In this document: positions 9,119 through 20,250 of the stretch, one piece after another
Numbering within the stretch: the stretch's first letter is position 1
How the letters are laid out: each line of letters opens with the position of its first letter
Assembly: GCA_949752745.1 (NCBI GenBank)
Contig: OX457025.1
Coordinates: 52,919,869 to 52,983,868 of the forward strand
Length of the DNA stretch: 64,000 nt
From: Protula sp. h YS-2021
Taxonomy: Eukaryota; Annelida; Polychaeta; Sabellida; Serpulidae
Direction: 5' to 3'
Notes under the pieces: model-generated
The model's input: only the letters and a program-made list of their open reading frames with translations
Told to the model about the DNA's origin: nothing
The model's database searches: none
Made by a program: the position numbers and the translations under genes

Positions 9119-10730
9119 TGTGACGGACTCACGCAAGACAGACCGACAAACGGACGGACCGACGGACGAGCGGACGAAGTGAAGAAGATCATGGCTGATG
9201 CTTTACTCATTTTATTTCACATGGTAAAACTGCAAGTCAAAATGAAACAAAAATAATAAATAATCATGCATAAATAAACCAAAATAAATAACAAAATCAC
9301 CTACGAAATTCTTTCTTTGACTTTTTATCAACTGTTTGCGTGTACAGCTCATTCAGATTGCATTCCAAATGTTACATAATTCGGTATGGCAAGAAGCAAT
9401 CTGTATTAAATCACACGGTGGCCAAATCTACACCAAATTATTTAAATGAACCAAATATCCACCGAAATCACAGACAGGCAGACAGACATGCACATACCGA
9501 ATGCTTTATTACACGGCATGTCTCACAAATTGTAACATGGAAATCGATTCAAAAATCACAATAAACAGGTACCAAATATACGAAAAAATAAAGAGATAAA
9601 TAAATAAATAATAAATAAATTACCAAGTACTGACCGAAGTTTGGCCATGACTCTTCTACATAACGCGACGGTTAACAGCTGGGCATACTGCTTGGTGTCT
9701 AACACACTGACTGACTAACCAAATAAACGAAAACAAGACATTCAACTGAGTGACCCTGATAAAGTACAAGTGTAAAAGTGCAAGTTAAGTGCAGGTCCCG
9801 TGCCCAAGTGAACCGGTCGCCCCCATCACGAGACAGCGCGCTAAAGTCACGTGACTAGGACATGTTTACCGGCTGAACACGTAGAGCCTAATCACTAACA
9901 CTGCCTTTAAAGCACTTCCTGAAAACCCTAATTTGTTACACTAAACACTGTACGAACTGTATTGTGTTTAAAGCAAAACAAAGCTAAGACGCTAGTCAGA
10001 ATTGGAATCCACACAAAACGGGATAACTGCTAGGCCAGTAGACCGATTTGGCAACAAAGAAATAATATTTTCTACGACTCTTCATGCCGAACAAAACGGC
10101 CAGGGGAGAGGGGGGGGCAGTATCCTACTTCTAACCTCGAGGCAAAGGCCAACCAACAAAAAGGGATAGAAATTATCTAGGGTTTCCCAAATACACGGAC
10201 TGTGGTACAAGCCATTACACGGACTGTGGTACAAGACATTAAAAACCAAGCATTTCTGATTCCAGATAACTGGTCCTACATTGTATGTACGAACGGAATG
10301 AAATTCCAATTCACTTTGTCTTCTAAATTCCGACAACTTACGCAGAGGAATTATGACATAAATTTGTTTTCCAATACAAGTTCAACGGACTGGTAATTTC
10401 ACGACAAAATGGCTGGCGAAACGCTATTTAATAAATATCTTCGTTGTATAAATACCTCTCAATATCGCCCACACTTTTACTAACCATAGACAGCAAACTA
10501 TGCAAACTCAAAAAAAATTACTAAGTTACCAACCTAAGTTCTGTTCAAGTTTCCTTTTCCGTTCCTAAGCCTCCTTTAAGATGTGTCTTCCTTCCTTTCC
10601 ACGTGCAAAGAGAATGAAATTTCGCGAATCCGCTGCTTAAATACTCGTGACTGAAGACTACTGACATAAATGCTGTATTGTCCCTCAGGACCCAAATACT
10701 GCAACAGTTTTTAGACTGGTCACTGTTACA
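9119..10730 (-). repeat. Left LTR (3' LTR of body 1), 1,612 bp
   Basis: TG...CA ends on the coding strand. By eye it has four private single-base differences from the other two LTRs (near 9,131, 10,078, 10,356 and 10,672). The outer end carries a (GGAC)-rich stretch, the reverse of the GTCCGTCC motif seen in other repeats here. Small open frames inside it are not genes. Confidence 0.95.
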
Positions 10731-10745
10731 TGGCTCCCCAAATTT
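10731..10745 (-). other. Polypurine tract next to the 3' LTR of body 1
   Basis: On the coding strand TTTGGGGAGCCA directly precedes the LTR start TGTAAC, where the plus-strand primer tract is expected. The older element at 54.6 kb has TTTGAGGAGCCA in the same place. Confidence 0.7.
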
Positions 10746-11021
10746 AAAATATTCCAATTTTGAATTTCCTGTCACATTTGTAAACAAGTTTGCATAGTTA
10801 TACCGTGTTTAACAAAATGAATAACCGTTGTAACATGAACAAATCAACAATAAGAAGTGTTAGTGTGCATCCACAACTGTGCAACAATCGTACTGGGCCC
10901 CCGATCAGAAGCATCTAACACTTCGGACTCAAGCATCTTATCAGAAGCAACCTTGCCAGTACTGCTCCTCGATGGGGAACACCCCGATTACAATCCGACA
11001 ACTTATAACATCACCATCACG
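10746..11021 (-). other. 3' untranslated part of body 1
   Basis: About 280 bases between the integrase stop and the polypurine tract, without coding signal. The same holds for 19,975-20,250 in body 2. Confidence 0.6.
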
Positions 11022-12011
11022 TTAAGCTTCTACTAATAAGATTAATTTATGAACAGGACGCTCTAAATAAGTTACCTCTCTAACGCGTTTACCATTTCTA
11101 TCCAATTTGCTGTCGCCGACAGCCAGTTTAACACGACGCACATAATTATCCTCAGAGACTAAAGTCTCAGTTACGCGACCTAAGGTCCACTTGTTACGTG
11201 GGACATTTTCTTCCTTTACTATGACTACGTCACCTACTTTCATATTTCTATTCGGATTCAGCCATTTCTGCCTAGCTTGCAGAACATGCAAATACTCCTT
11301 TTTCCAACGAGACCAGAACAAGTCTACTAAGTACTGAACTCTACGCCATCTTTTGACCGAATAAACATCTTCACGCCTAAACTCTCCTGGTGGAGACACA
11401 ACTATTTTGGACTTCATGGTTAACAGGTGGTTTGGAGTTAAGCTATCGAGAAAATCTGAGTCATTCATATACTCCAAAGTCAAAGGACGACTGTTGATTA
11501 TCGCCGCAATCTCGCACATATAGGTGCGCAAGGACTCATCATCGAGTTGCGAACCTTGCTGAGAAAGAATGACCTCTAATATGCTACGGACACTGCGTAT
11601 TAATCTTTCCCAGACACCCCCCATGTGACTGGCATATGGTGGATTCATTTTTACCTCAAAATCACAACCATTCTGGACTAAGAAGTCTCGAACCCTGCTA
11701 TTATCTATAGCTTTCACAGCCTGCTGCAATTCATTCCTAGCTCCGACAAAATTAGTTCCTTGATCTGACCTAAGCAATGCGATTGGACCTCGTATTGCGA
11801 TAAAGCGACGGAGAGCATTTATAAATGAACTAGTAGTAAGCGACGAAGCGATCTCTAAGTGTACGGCTCTTGAAGATAGACAAGTGAAAATAACACCCCA
11901 CCGTTTGATTTCCTTGCGGTATTCCTTAATGATAAATGGACCAAAATAATCTACCGCCACATTTGTGAACGGGGGACCTGGCTCTAATCGATCACTTGGC
12001 AAATCTGCCAT
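11022..12011 (-). CDS. BEL/Pao integrase core and C-terminal domain (body 1)
   Basis: 329 residues in their own frame. A DDE integrase core is visible: Asp in VDYFGPF (about residue 21), Asp in RSDQGTNF (about 83) and Glu in GGVWERLIRS (about 135). A C-terminal segment with WSRWKKEYLHVLQ and VGDVVIVKEENVPRNKW matches the DUF5641-type tail of Pao integrases. It would insert the cDNA into host DNA. The first Met is only a convenient start: the domain begins in the upstream frame, and a one-base frameshift near 12,050 separates the zinc-binding part from the core, so integrase is not made as one chain without frameshifting. Confidence 0.9.
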   Translation of the reverse strand: MADLPSDRLEPGPPFTNVAVDYFGPFIIKEYRKEIKRWGVIFTCLSSRAVHLEIASSLTTSSFINALRRFIAIRGPIALLRSDQGTNFVGARNELQQAVKAIDNSRVRDFLVQNGCDFEVKMNPPYASHMGGVWERLIRSVRSILEVILSQQGSQLDDESLRTYMCEIAAIINSRPLTLEYMNDSDFLDSLTPNHLLTMKSKIVVSPPGEFRREDVYSVKRWRRVQYLVDLFWSRWKKEYLHVLQARQKWLNPNRNMKVGDVVIVKEENVPRNKWTLGRVTETLVSEDNYVRRVKLAVGDSKLDRNGKRVREVTYLERPVHKLILLVEA

Positions 12012-14683
12012 CTTTGGTGACTTAGACGAAGATCGAACCTTCCTACAGTAACGCAGTTATAAATGTACTTCGATACAGCAGAGCTACCACCAACAATCCA
12101 ATAGCCAGACAATCGAGTCTCATTCAGAGTCATGCCTCTACCCTGGTGCTTAACATAAGCGTGACTGTGTCCTATTACCAATTGGGTATAATGTCCACAC
12201 CTTGGAAGCAAAATTGGATGTTTTAAGTCATTGTCGAACCCGGCTCTCCTAACTCGACCAGCTACCCTGAGAATACCCTCGCTGTCGACAAACGGATCCA
12301 ATTTCACTAATGGATTTTTACGATGGAGAGAGTTTGTTTTGGACCGAATAATCTTCATTTCCTCCGCAAATGCCTTGCGCTGAACCAAAGACACAATGCG
12401 TAACTCTGCCTCCCTCAGATCAGCAACTTTTACCGAATCATACAAACTACCCACATTTTCATGTACCTCACTGGAACCAGAGACCTTACTCTTTAATGCT
12501 CTGCCAAATTTGATACATAGCGCAACTGCTTTCTTTAGGCGATATAAGCTCGACACATGTTCAAAACGTTCAAGTTCAAACTCCTCCTTAGAAACACTTG
12601 CCAAAGTTTGGGCTTTCTTAATCTCCGGATCCACATTCTCTAACTTGACGCTCACCGAACCAAAGAACGGTATGGTGGACTGCGAAAGAAATTCTGGACC
12701 AACAAACCAACGAGAAGTTTTTAACTCTGCTACCGAGCTGCCTCTAGAAGCAATATCCGCGACGTTCCTTGAACCCGGCACATATTTCCACTGGCTAACA
12801 TCTGTATTCGAATGAATATAACCGACTCTATTGGCAACAAAGAGATGAAAACGTCTCGATTCATTTGCTATGTAGGCCAGGACGACCTTGCTGTCCGTCC
12901 AGAACACATGTTCGGCATCTGAGTAACCAAACGCTTGTCCAACCAACCCAGCTACCCTTACTGCGACCACACACGCCGTTAGCTCTAGTCTTGGGACAGT
13001 AACTGGTTTTATAGGTGCCACTCTGGCCTTTGCCATCACTAATGTAACATGAGGTACTCCGCTTTCGTTTACCAAACGCAGGTAAGAACACTGACCATAC
13101 CCAAACAAGCTAGCATCACAAAAGTGGTGGAACTCAACTTTGCTGACCTTAAACCCCTTTGGTTTCACGCACCGATTTATGTCAAGGTCCTTCACTTCAA
13201 CCACACTACCCAACCACTGCTGCCATTTCGACCGAGAGGTTTCCGGAATCGAATCATCCCAACCAAATCCGTCAATACAAAGATGCTGCAAAATTCGTTT
13301 ACCAACTAAGGTAAAAGGCGCAATGAATCCTAAAGGGTCATATATAGAAGCAATGGTGGATAGCAATCCACGTCTGGTAAAAGGACGATCTTTCAGTACT
13401 ACTCGAAACCTAAAAGTGTCAGACTCAATGCACCATTCCACCCCTAACGCTCTTTCGACGGGTAGACTTTCAAACCTTAAATCCACTTCCTGCACATCAT
13501 CTGCCCTATCCTCCTTGTCAATGCTTTCAAGTACTCTCCTAGAATTGGAAACAAACTTGTGCAGTTTCAGTTTTCCTTCACCACAGAGCTGAACAGTTCG
13601 ACGAATAAGGTCAATAGCTACCTCCTCAGTTGCTACAGATTTTAAGCCATCATCCACATAAAAGTTATTCCGGATGAAATCTCCTACGTCTGAACCAAAC
13701 TGGTCTTCAAAGTCAGATGAAATCCTTTGCAAACCAAAATTCGAACAACCCGGAGAGCTACTGGCCCCAAAAATGTGAACTGTCATCCTATACTGCGACG
13801 GTTGTAACCTTGTGTCACCATCCTCCCACCAAAGGAAACGCAAGAAGTCACGTTGTTCTGGGCGAACCCTAAACTGATAAAACATCTTAGTGATATCGCA
13901 CATGAACGCCACATCGTCTTTCCGAAAACGACAAAGTACCCCTATCAGCGAATTCGTTAGATCTGGGCCTTGTAAGAGACAATCGTTCAACCACTTCCCT
14001 TGATACCTTGCACTACAATCAAAGACCACCCGAATTTTTCTTTTCTGGCTGTTATAGACGCCATGGTGGGGAATGTACCAAACCTTTTGTTGATCTAATT
14101 CCTCATCGTGGATCTTTTCTGCGTAACCATTCTCAATCATGTCATCCATGAACTTGACATAGTCTGTCTTGTAACTAGAGTCTCTTTCTAAACGGGATTT
14201 CAGATGTTCCAAACGCTTTAAAGCCTGACCAATGTTGTTCCCAAGCCCATGCGACCGATCCGACTTAAACGGCAAGGGCAATTCATAATGTCCATCTGAT
14301 AATTGCCTTACATGACCTTCCATAATATCTAAGAATTTCCGATCCTCCTTAGACAAACCTACACCTTGCTTTGAATCCTGGAAGTCCTTTTCTAGGATAC
14401 CTAATACCTGCCTAGGTGTAACAACTTCCTTGGTTTGCGACTTCAACGATACACACACAGCCCTTTCTGACTCTAAGACCTGATAAGCCAAAACCCTGTG
14501 ACTATGACCTATGACATCCTCGTCACTGCATATCCTGTCTATAACGCCAACAATGCCCCAACCTAAGTCCGTACTTTGCGCATATGGACCATTATTAAAC
14601 GATGTAATCCCCTCTCTAGGTATCAAAGCATTTGGGCAATTGTACCCTATCAGTAGACCTATTTCACAATCACTAACAGGCAT
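11984..14683 (-). CDS. BEL/Pao reverse transcriptase, A17-type region, RNase H and integrase zinc domain (body 1)
   Basis: 899 residues. RT motifs include FDCSARYQGKWLND, DLTNSLIGVL, the GASSSPGC turn and the catalytic FYVDD (YVDD at about 342-345). A Pao-type peptidase_A17-like region follows (RRGLLSTIASIYDPLGFIAP at about 445-465), then RNase H-like DAS, WTDSKVVL and NVADIASRG, then the H..H of the H2C2 integrase zinc domain (GHSHAYVKHQGRGMT), whose second Cys is lost at the frameshift near 12,050. Residue 192 is His here and Pro in body 2. Upstream it is in frame with the protease piece but cut off by a TAA at 14720-14722. Confidence 0.92.
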   Translation of the reverse strand: MPVSDCEIGLLIGYNCPNALIPREGITSFNNGPYAQSTDLGWGIVGVIDRICSDEDVIGHSHRVLAYQVLESERAVCVSLKSQTKEVVTPRQVLGILEKDFQDSKQGVGLSKEDRKFLDIMEGHVRQLSDGHYELPLPFKSDRSHGLGNNIGQALKRLEHLKSRLERDSSYKTDYVKFMDDMIENGYAEKIHDEELDQQKVWYIPHHGVYNSQKRKIRVVFDCSARYQGKWLNDCLLQGPDLTNSLIGVLCRFRKDDVAFMCDITKMFYQFRVRPEQRDFLRFLWWEDGDTRLQPSQYRMTVHIFGASSSPGCSNFGLQRISSDFEDQFGSDVGDFIRNNFYVDDGLKSVATEEVAIDLIRRTVQLCGEGKLKLHKFVSNSRRVLESIDKEDRADDVQEVDLRFESLPVERALGVEWCIESDTFRFRVVLKDRPFTRRGLLSTIASIYDPLGFIAPFTLVGKRILQHLCIDGFGWDDSIPETSRSKWQQWLGSVVEVKDLDINRCVKPKGFKVSKVEFHHFCDASLFGYGQCSYLRLVNESGVPHVTLVMAKARVAPIKPVTVPRLELTACVVAVRVAGLVGQAFGYSDAEHVFWTDSKVVLAYIANESRRFHLFVANRVGYIHSNTDVSQWKYVPGSRNVADIASRGSSVAELKTSRWFVGPEFLSQSTIPFFGSVSVKLENVDPEIKKAQTLASVSKEEFELERFEHVSSLYRLKKAVALCIKFGRALKSKVSGSSEVHENVGSLYDSVKVADLREAELRIVSLVQRKAFAEEMKIIRSKTNSLHRKNPLVKLDPFVDSEGILRVAGRVRRAGFDNDLKHPILLPRCGHYTQLVIGHSHAYVKHQGRGMTLNETRLSGYWIVGGSSAVSKYIYNCVTVGRFDLRLSHQRWQICQVID

Positions 14684-14719
14684 CAGCTTATTGTGGATTG
14701 CTTGAAGACGAGGCCAATG

Positions 14720-14941
14720 TTAAGTCATCTCAGCTGACGGTATGTGCGTCCTATTAGCCGGCATTATGTTTCGTGTGTACATATGAGGGAGACTTATCTT
14801 CAGTTCGCTGTCATAACTACGGACCATTAAGCCATTTACCTTTTCACAAGCTACCTGCCTATTTTCTGCAAACATTGTTGACAGTGACAACTTAACTTGG
14901 GAACCCGTTAACCCTAATGCCTTACAGGTAGAGTCCAACAC
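14720..14941 (-). CDS. Protease C-terminal piece (body 1)
   Basis: 73 residues continuing the aspartic protease domain after the frameshift near 14,953: LDSTCKALGLTGSQVKLSLS, NGLMVRSYD and the MPANRTHIP end, all aligning with the older element at 54-60 kb. It ends at a TAA in the same frame as the RT piece, in a stretch that is uninterrupted in the older element. So this break is a nonsense change, not a natural domain boundary. Confidence 0.85.
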   Translation of the reverse strand: MLDSTCKALGLTGSQVKLSLSTMFAENRQVACEKVNGLMVRSYDSELKISLPHMYTRNIMPANRTHIPSAEMT

Positions 14942-17112
14942 GAAAGAAGTATTGACTGCGTATCCAACAAAGCATAAACGAGTCTTTCGTTAGACGGATC
15001 ACTAATGTGGGACAGATACACCGGAACAATCATAGAACTCAAAGTGCTTTCCCTAGCAACACTCATGCAGACTGCACCTGAACGGGCCCCCGAATCGCAA
15101 CCACCAAAACCTTGCCCTGCCTTTGGACTAACTGTCGATACCTGGGGTTGAAAAGGAGTTGCATCCGCTTTAAGTGACGACTGCTTAACTGGTGTCTTAA
15201 ACTTGTCCTTGGGCTGATTTAACTTGGGGTCATGTAAAGCCGTTGGATGTCTTTTCTTGCACACCTCGCAAGTGGACTTGTGCTTGCAATCTTTAGAGAG
15301 ATGACCCTTTCCTAGGCAACCATAACACAAACCTTTTGTCTTTACCAAAGCCTTTCTCCTTTCTAGCGACTGCTCAAGGAACGCCTTACAGCCATGCAAT
15401 GGATGGTTTTTCTTACAGTGAAAACAAACCAAAACTTTCTTGGCACCAGTGTTAAGGGAAGTTTCTACCTTGGCGCGAGCGCCTTTACCGTCCGACATAC
15501 CCTTTAGCGACTGAATCGACGTAATCGGATCATTAGCAATGTCCGATTCCTTTGTCAGAAACTTCACAAACTCCTTGAAAGGTGGAAACTCACACTTCAC
15601 AACCTTCCACTCCGACACAATGCGACCCCATCTTGTCACTAGCCAATCCGGTAGCTTCAATAAAAGCTTTCTGTTTTCGCGATCGTCGTCTAGAAACCTA
15701 AGACTACCTAATGACTTCATTGCACTCTCACATTGTCTCACAAAATCAACAAACTTTCGAAGACCTGAGCTATCTCTTGATTGTATCTTTGGCCAACTCT
15801 CAAGCTTGTCCCGGAAAGCATTTGCTACCACAAACGTGTCACCGTACCTTCCCTCGAGTAACCTAAACGCATCCTCATAAGCCGTAGGTGTAGCTACCAT
15901 AAAGCATCCCTCAATACATGCCTTCGCCTCACCTCCTAAGTACCTTTTCAAATAGTGAACACGTTCATCCTTTGGGATTGAGCGACTGGAAATTAAAGTT
16001 TCAAACGCTTTCTTCCAACTAGGGAATTGCAACGGGTCTCCTGTAAACACACTTGGTTCCGGAATGGGAAGCCTAGACAATGCCAACTGTTCACAAGGAA
16101 CCTTTAACAACTCTTGTTGAGGCTCAACTGGGGCTTGATTTGCGTTAACATACGCCCTCACATAGTTATTCCTGTCTAATTCTTTATCTACACCTTCCAA
16201 ATTCAAACCACCTCTTTCCGAGACACTATCCCTAGAATCTCCTTCTAGTCTGGACAAAGCCTCAACTCTAGCCTTGGCAATTTCAAGATCCTTCGTGACC
16301 TGTGTTTTCTCAAGCTGAGCCTTCTGTTTTGACTCAACCTCTAAAAACTTAACTCTAGTTTCAAGTTCAGCCACGTCAGCCGCGGCTTCAGCTAACCTTG
16401 ACGTCGCAGAATGAACACTATTCGACTTACTTGACGGGGCTTTACTACGAACTGAACTCTTGCTACGAGTTTCTATTAAAATCTGGCTAATAGTATTACC
16501 CATATTCAAGAGAACCTCACACGACCTTGCTTCAACCTCCTCAAACTTGTCTTGAATTTTCGGATCAACTTGATCATCAGTCAGTTGTTTAAGCTCATCA
16601 AAACAACCACTGAGGACCTTCAATTCCAGCTCATACTCATCCCGTAACGTTTGAAAGCCTTTAACATCAGCTTGTTCATAAGAAAGCAGACGGCTTATAG
16701 CCATCGACTTTTTATTCAAAGCTGATACACGATCCTTAAACAGTTTTGTCACGCGACTAATCCTATATTCCTTTCCCTTTACGGTAAGAGTGCGCTGTCG
16801 AGCGCCCCTTCCTTGCGCATCTTGCACTACTTCAGCATTACTACGCTGACGAACGCTCCTTGTTGGCACTTCCTGTACTACATCAGTACTACCGACCTCT
16901 GTTCGAAGAAATACACGATCACCTTCATCAACACGAAAATCCGATTCAATCGGATCCTCTAAATGATCCCCCTCAGGACGAAGTCCTGATTCACTCATAG
17001 AAATCAGTCGTTCTAAATCGGAAAATATTTCCGATTTCAATTCCTTCGGCCTCTTTCCCGTGGACATACCTTTACTTGCCAACGCATAAACTTGTGCGTT
17101 TGTGTTAAACAA
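14914..17112 (-). CDS. BEL/Pao Gag-like protein and start of protease (body 1)
   Basis: 732 residues. The N-terminal third is charged and predicted coiled coil (ELETRVKFLEVESKQKAQLE). A DUF1759-type capsid-like region follows (LPIPEPSVFTGDPLQFPSWK ... RYLGGEAKACIEGC, about 350-430). Then Cys/His clusters include a canonical CCHC knuckle CYGCLGKGHLSKDC (about 596-609). The chain runs into the aspartic protease active site LLDTQS (Asp about 717) before a one-base frameshift near 14,953 ends it. Gag binds and packages the RNA; protease should cleave the polyprotein. The first Met follows the untranslated leader; no better upstream start was seen. Confidence 0.9.
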   Translation of the reverse strand: MFNTNAQVYALASKGMSTGKRPKELKSEIFSDLERLISMSESGLRPEGDHLEDPIESDFRVDEGDRVFLRTEVGSTDVVQEVPTRSVRQRSNAEVVQDAQGRGARQRTLTVKGKEYRISRVTKLFKDRVSALNKKSMAISRLLSYEQADVKGFQTLRDEYELELKVLSGCFDELKQLTDDQVDPKIQDKFEEVEARSCEVLLNMGNTISQILIETRSKSSVRSKAPSSKSNSVHSATSRLAEAAADVAELETRVKFLEVESKQKAQLEKTQVTKDLEIAKARVEALSRLEGDSRDSVSERGGLNLEGVDKELDRNNYVRAYVNANQAPVEPQQELLKVPCEQLALSRLPIPEPSVFTGDPLQFPSWKKAFETLISSRSIPKDERVHYLKRYLGGEAKACIEGCFMVATPTAYEDAFRLLEGRYGDTFVVANAFRDKLESWPKIQSRDSSGLRKFVDFVRQCESAMKSLGSLRFLDDDRENRKLLLKLPDWLVTRWGRIVSEWKVVKCEFPPFKEFVKFLTKESDIANDPITSIQSLKGMSDGKGARAKVETSLNTGAKKVLVCFHCKKNHPLHGCKAFLEQSLERRKALVKTKGLCYGCLGKGHLSKDCKHKSTCEVCKKRHPTALHDPKLNQPKDKFKTPVKQSSLKADATPFQPQVSTVSPKAGQGFGGCDSGARSGAVCMSVARESTLSSMIVPVYLSHISDPSNERLVYALLDTQSILLSCWTLPVRH

Positions 17113-18000
17113 GTGCGTGTTTTACACTATTTACAATTTGCACGCACACTTCAACCCACTTAAACAGAACTCATTTCAGTTATCACCACAGTGGTATATC
17201 AACCCCTTTTCTCGGATGATAACATTGCCATCTGTCTATCACAGTGAAACTTCAGCTGGCAACATTGCCATTCGAACATAACACGCAACCACCGAAGTCA
17301 GCTGCAAACCTCTCAGTCTGACTAACTGAATGTTTGACAAGCAACCGTCACATGACTATCACGAACGACACTTCAAGTAACAGTTTGCTCCCCAAACAAA
17401 CACAACTTCAGACTGACTAAAGCAAATCCAGCTGGCTCACCATTTAACTCTTGCTAGCAATTTCTTTGAAATTTAATAATTGCATAAAATTAACCGTAAA
17501 ACTCTTTCGCTAGCTTCAAAACCGTTTAAACATATTACCCATAAGGATCCGCCAAGGATACTGCCATCTGACTTAAACAAACTTCAGGTGGCAATGCCAC
17601 CAACTGCCTAACTTCAGCAGGCAATATCAATCCCAACGACACACCTTACAACCCACTGATATTATTATCCGACAATAACACCAGCCTTAGGCTAGTCAAC
17701 CACTCGAACCAAAGGTTCTACTGTACTTATGACTGTAGACGGCTTAACACAATATTCAAATTTCATATTCAGACTTCGAAGCCTTCACAAAAAAAACCCG
17801 CTGATGGTTTATAAACCGAACCACATGGTTAGCTTGTAAACAAATTGACAAAAACCTTTCTTTTAACCTCAAAGTTCAATCAAAATGCTTTACGGATGTT
17901 CACTTTAAACACCACTCGGTGTGTGTGTAAAGAAACCGACAAAATACAAAAATCACTAATAAATCAAAACTTGAGTCCGTAAGAGACATCATGGCATCAC
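17113..18000 (-). other. Untranslated leader of body 1
   Basis: About 890 bases between the 20-bp repeat array and the Gag start, AT-rich and without coding signal. The identical stretch in body 2 is 26,342-27,229. Confidence 0.7.
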
Positions 18001-18300
18001 TCACGCAAAGTTCACTGAAGAAACGCGAAGTTCACTGACGCAACGCGAAGTTCACTGATGCAACGCGAAGTTCACTGATGGAACGCGAAGTTCACCGACG
18101 CAACGCGAAGTTCACTGATGGAACGCGAAGTTCACTGACGCAACGCGAAGTTCACTGATAGAACGCGAAGTTCACCGACGCAACGCGAAGTTCACTGATA
18201 GAACGCGAAGTTCACCGACGCAACACGAAGTTCACTGATGGAACGCGAAGTTCATTGACGCCACGCGAAGTTCACTGACGCAACGCGAAGTTCACTGCCG
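18001..18300. repeat. 20-bp minisatellite in the retrotransposon leader (body 1)
   Basis: About fifteen units of AACGCGAAGTTCACTGACGC and variants. In the middle, units ending GACGC and units ending GATGG or GATAG alternate, giving a 40-bp higher-order period. It sits about 50 bp inside the 5' LTR boundary, in the packaged leader. Body 2 holds the identical array. Confidence 0.92.
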
Positions 18301-18348
18301 AACCTCGCAATTCACGCCCTCCAGATGTCTCCTCCAACTTCGTTTTAC
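18301..18348 (-). other. Presumed primer-binding region (body 1)
   Basis: On the coding strand the bases right after the LTR end are GTAAAACGAAGTTGGAGGAG. A tRNA primer site should lie here, but there is no TGG directly after the LTR; the first TGG is 13 bases in. I cannot name the tRNA. Confidence 0.4.
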
Positions 18349-19959
18349 TGTGACGGACTCGCGCAAGACAGACCGACAAACGGACGGACCGACGGACGAG
18401 CGGACGAAGTGAAGAAGATCATGGCTGATGCTTTACTCATTTTATTTCACATGGTAAAACTGCAAGTCAAAATGAAACAAAAATAATAAATAATCATGCA
18501 TAAATAAACCAAAATAAATAACAAAATCACCTACGAAATTCTTTCTTTGACTTTTTATCAACTGTTTGCGTGTACAGCTCATTCAGATTGCATTCCAAAT
18601 GTTACATAATTCGGTATGGCAAGAAGCAATCTGTATTAAATCACACGGTGGCCAAATCTACACCAAATTATTTAAATGAACCAAATATCCACCGAAATCA
18701 CAGACAGGCAGACAGACATGCACATACCGAATGCTTTATTACACGGCATGTCTCACAAATTGTAACATGGAAATCGATTCAAAAATCACAATAAACAGGT
18801 ACCAAATATACGAAAAAATAAAGAGATAAATAAATAAATAATAAATAAATTACCAAGTACTGACCGAAGTTTGGCCATGACTCTTCTACATAACGCGACG
18901 GTTAACAGCTGGGCATACTGCTTGGTGTCTAACACACTGACTGACTAACCAAATAAACGAAAACAAGACATTCAACTGAGTGACCCTGATAAAGTACAAG
19001 TGTAAAAGTGCAAGTTAAGTGCAGGTCCCGTGCCCAAGTGAACCGGTCGCCCCCATCACGAGACAGCGCGCTAAAGTCACGTGACTAGGACATGTTTACC
19101 GGCTGAACACGTAGAGCCTAATCACTAACACTGCCTTTAAAGCACTTCCTGAAAACCCTAATTTGTTACACTAAACACTGTACGAACTGTATTGTGTTTA
19201 AAGCAAAACAAAGCTAAGACGCTAGTCAGAATTGGAATCCACACAAAACGGGATAACTGCTAGGCCAGTAGACCGATTTGGCAACAAAGAAATAATATTT
19301 TCTACGATTCTTCATGCCGAACAAAACGGCCAGGGAAGAGGGGGGGCAGTATCCTACTTCTAACCTCGAGGCAAAGGCCAACCAACAAAAAGGGATAGAA
19401 ATTATCTAGGGTTTCCCAAATACACGGACTGTGGTACAAGCCATTACACGGACTGTGGTACAAGACATTAAAAACCAAGCATTTCTGATTCCAGATAACT
19501 GGTCCTACATTGTATGTACGAACGGAATGAAATTCCAATTCACTTTGTCTTCTAAATTCCGACAACTTACGCAGAGGAATTATAAAATAAATTTGTTTTC
19601 CAATACAAGTTCAACGGACTGGTAATTTCACGACAAAATGGCTGGCGAAACGCTATTTAATAAATATCTTCGTTGTATAAATACCTCTCAATATCGCCCA
19701 CACTTTTACTAACCATAGACAGCAAACTATGCAAACTCAAAAAAAATTACTAAGTTACCAACCTAAGTTCTGTTCAAGTTTCCTTTTCCGTTCCTAAGCC
19801 TCCTTTAAGATGTGTCTTCCTTCCTTTCCACGTGCAAAGAGAATGAAATTTCGCGAATCCGCTGCTTAAATACTCGTGACTGAAGACTACTAACATAAAT
19901 GCTGTATTGTCCCTCAGGACCCAAATACTGCAACAGTTTTTAGACTGGTCACTGTTACA
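18349..19959 (-). repeat. Middle LTR, 1,611 bp, shared by both bodies
   Basis: Joined directly to retrotransposon body on both sides with no target duplication. At the four sites where the left LTR is unique it agrees with the right LTR. At two sites where the right LTR is unique (near 28,590 and 28,777 in the right LTR) it agrees with the left. It has its own G-run loss and a substitution near 19,335. Confidence 0.95.
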
Positions 19960-20250
19960 TGGCTCCCCAAATTTAAAATATTCCAATTTTGAATTTCCTG
20001 TCACATTTGTAAACAAGTTTGCATAGTTATACCGTGTTTAACAAAATGAATAACCGTTGTAACATGAACAAATCAACAATAAGAAGTGTTAGTGTGCATC
20101 CACAACTGTGCAACAATCGTACTGGGCCCCCGATCAGAAGCATCTAACACTTCGGACTCAAGCATCTTATCAGAAGCAACCTTGCCAGTACTGCTCCTCG
20201 ATGGGGAACACCCCGATTACAATCCGACAACTTATAACATCACCATCACG

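Noticed and set aside
12396..13592. Plus-strand open frames of 86-150 residues inside the retrotransposon bodies
   Set aside because: They overlap RT and RNase H on the opposite strand, carry no motif and occur identically in both bodies.
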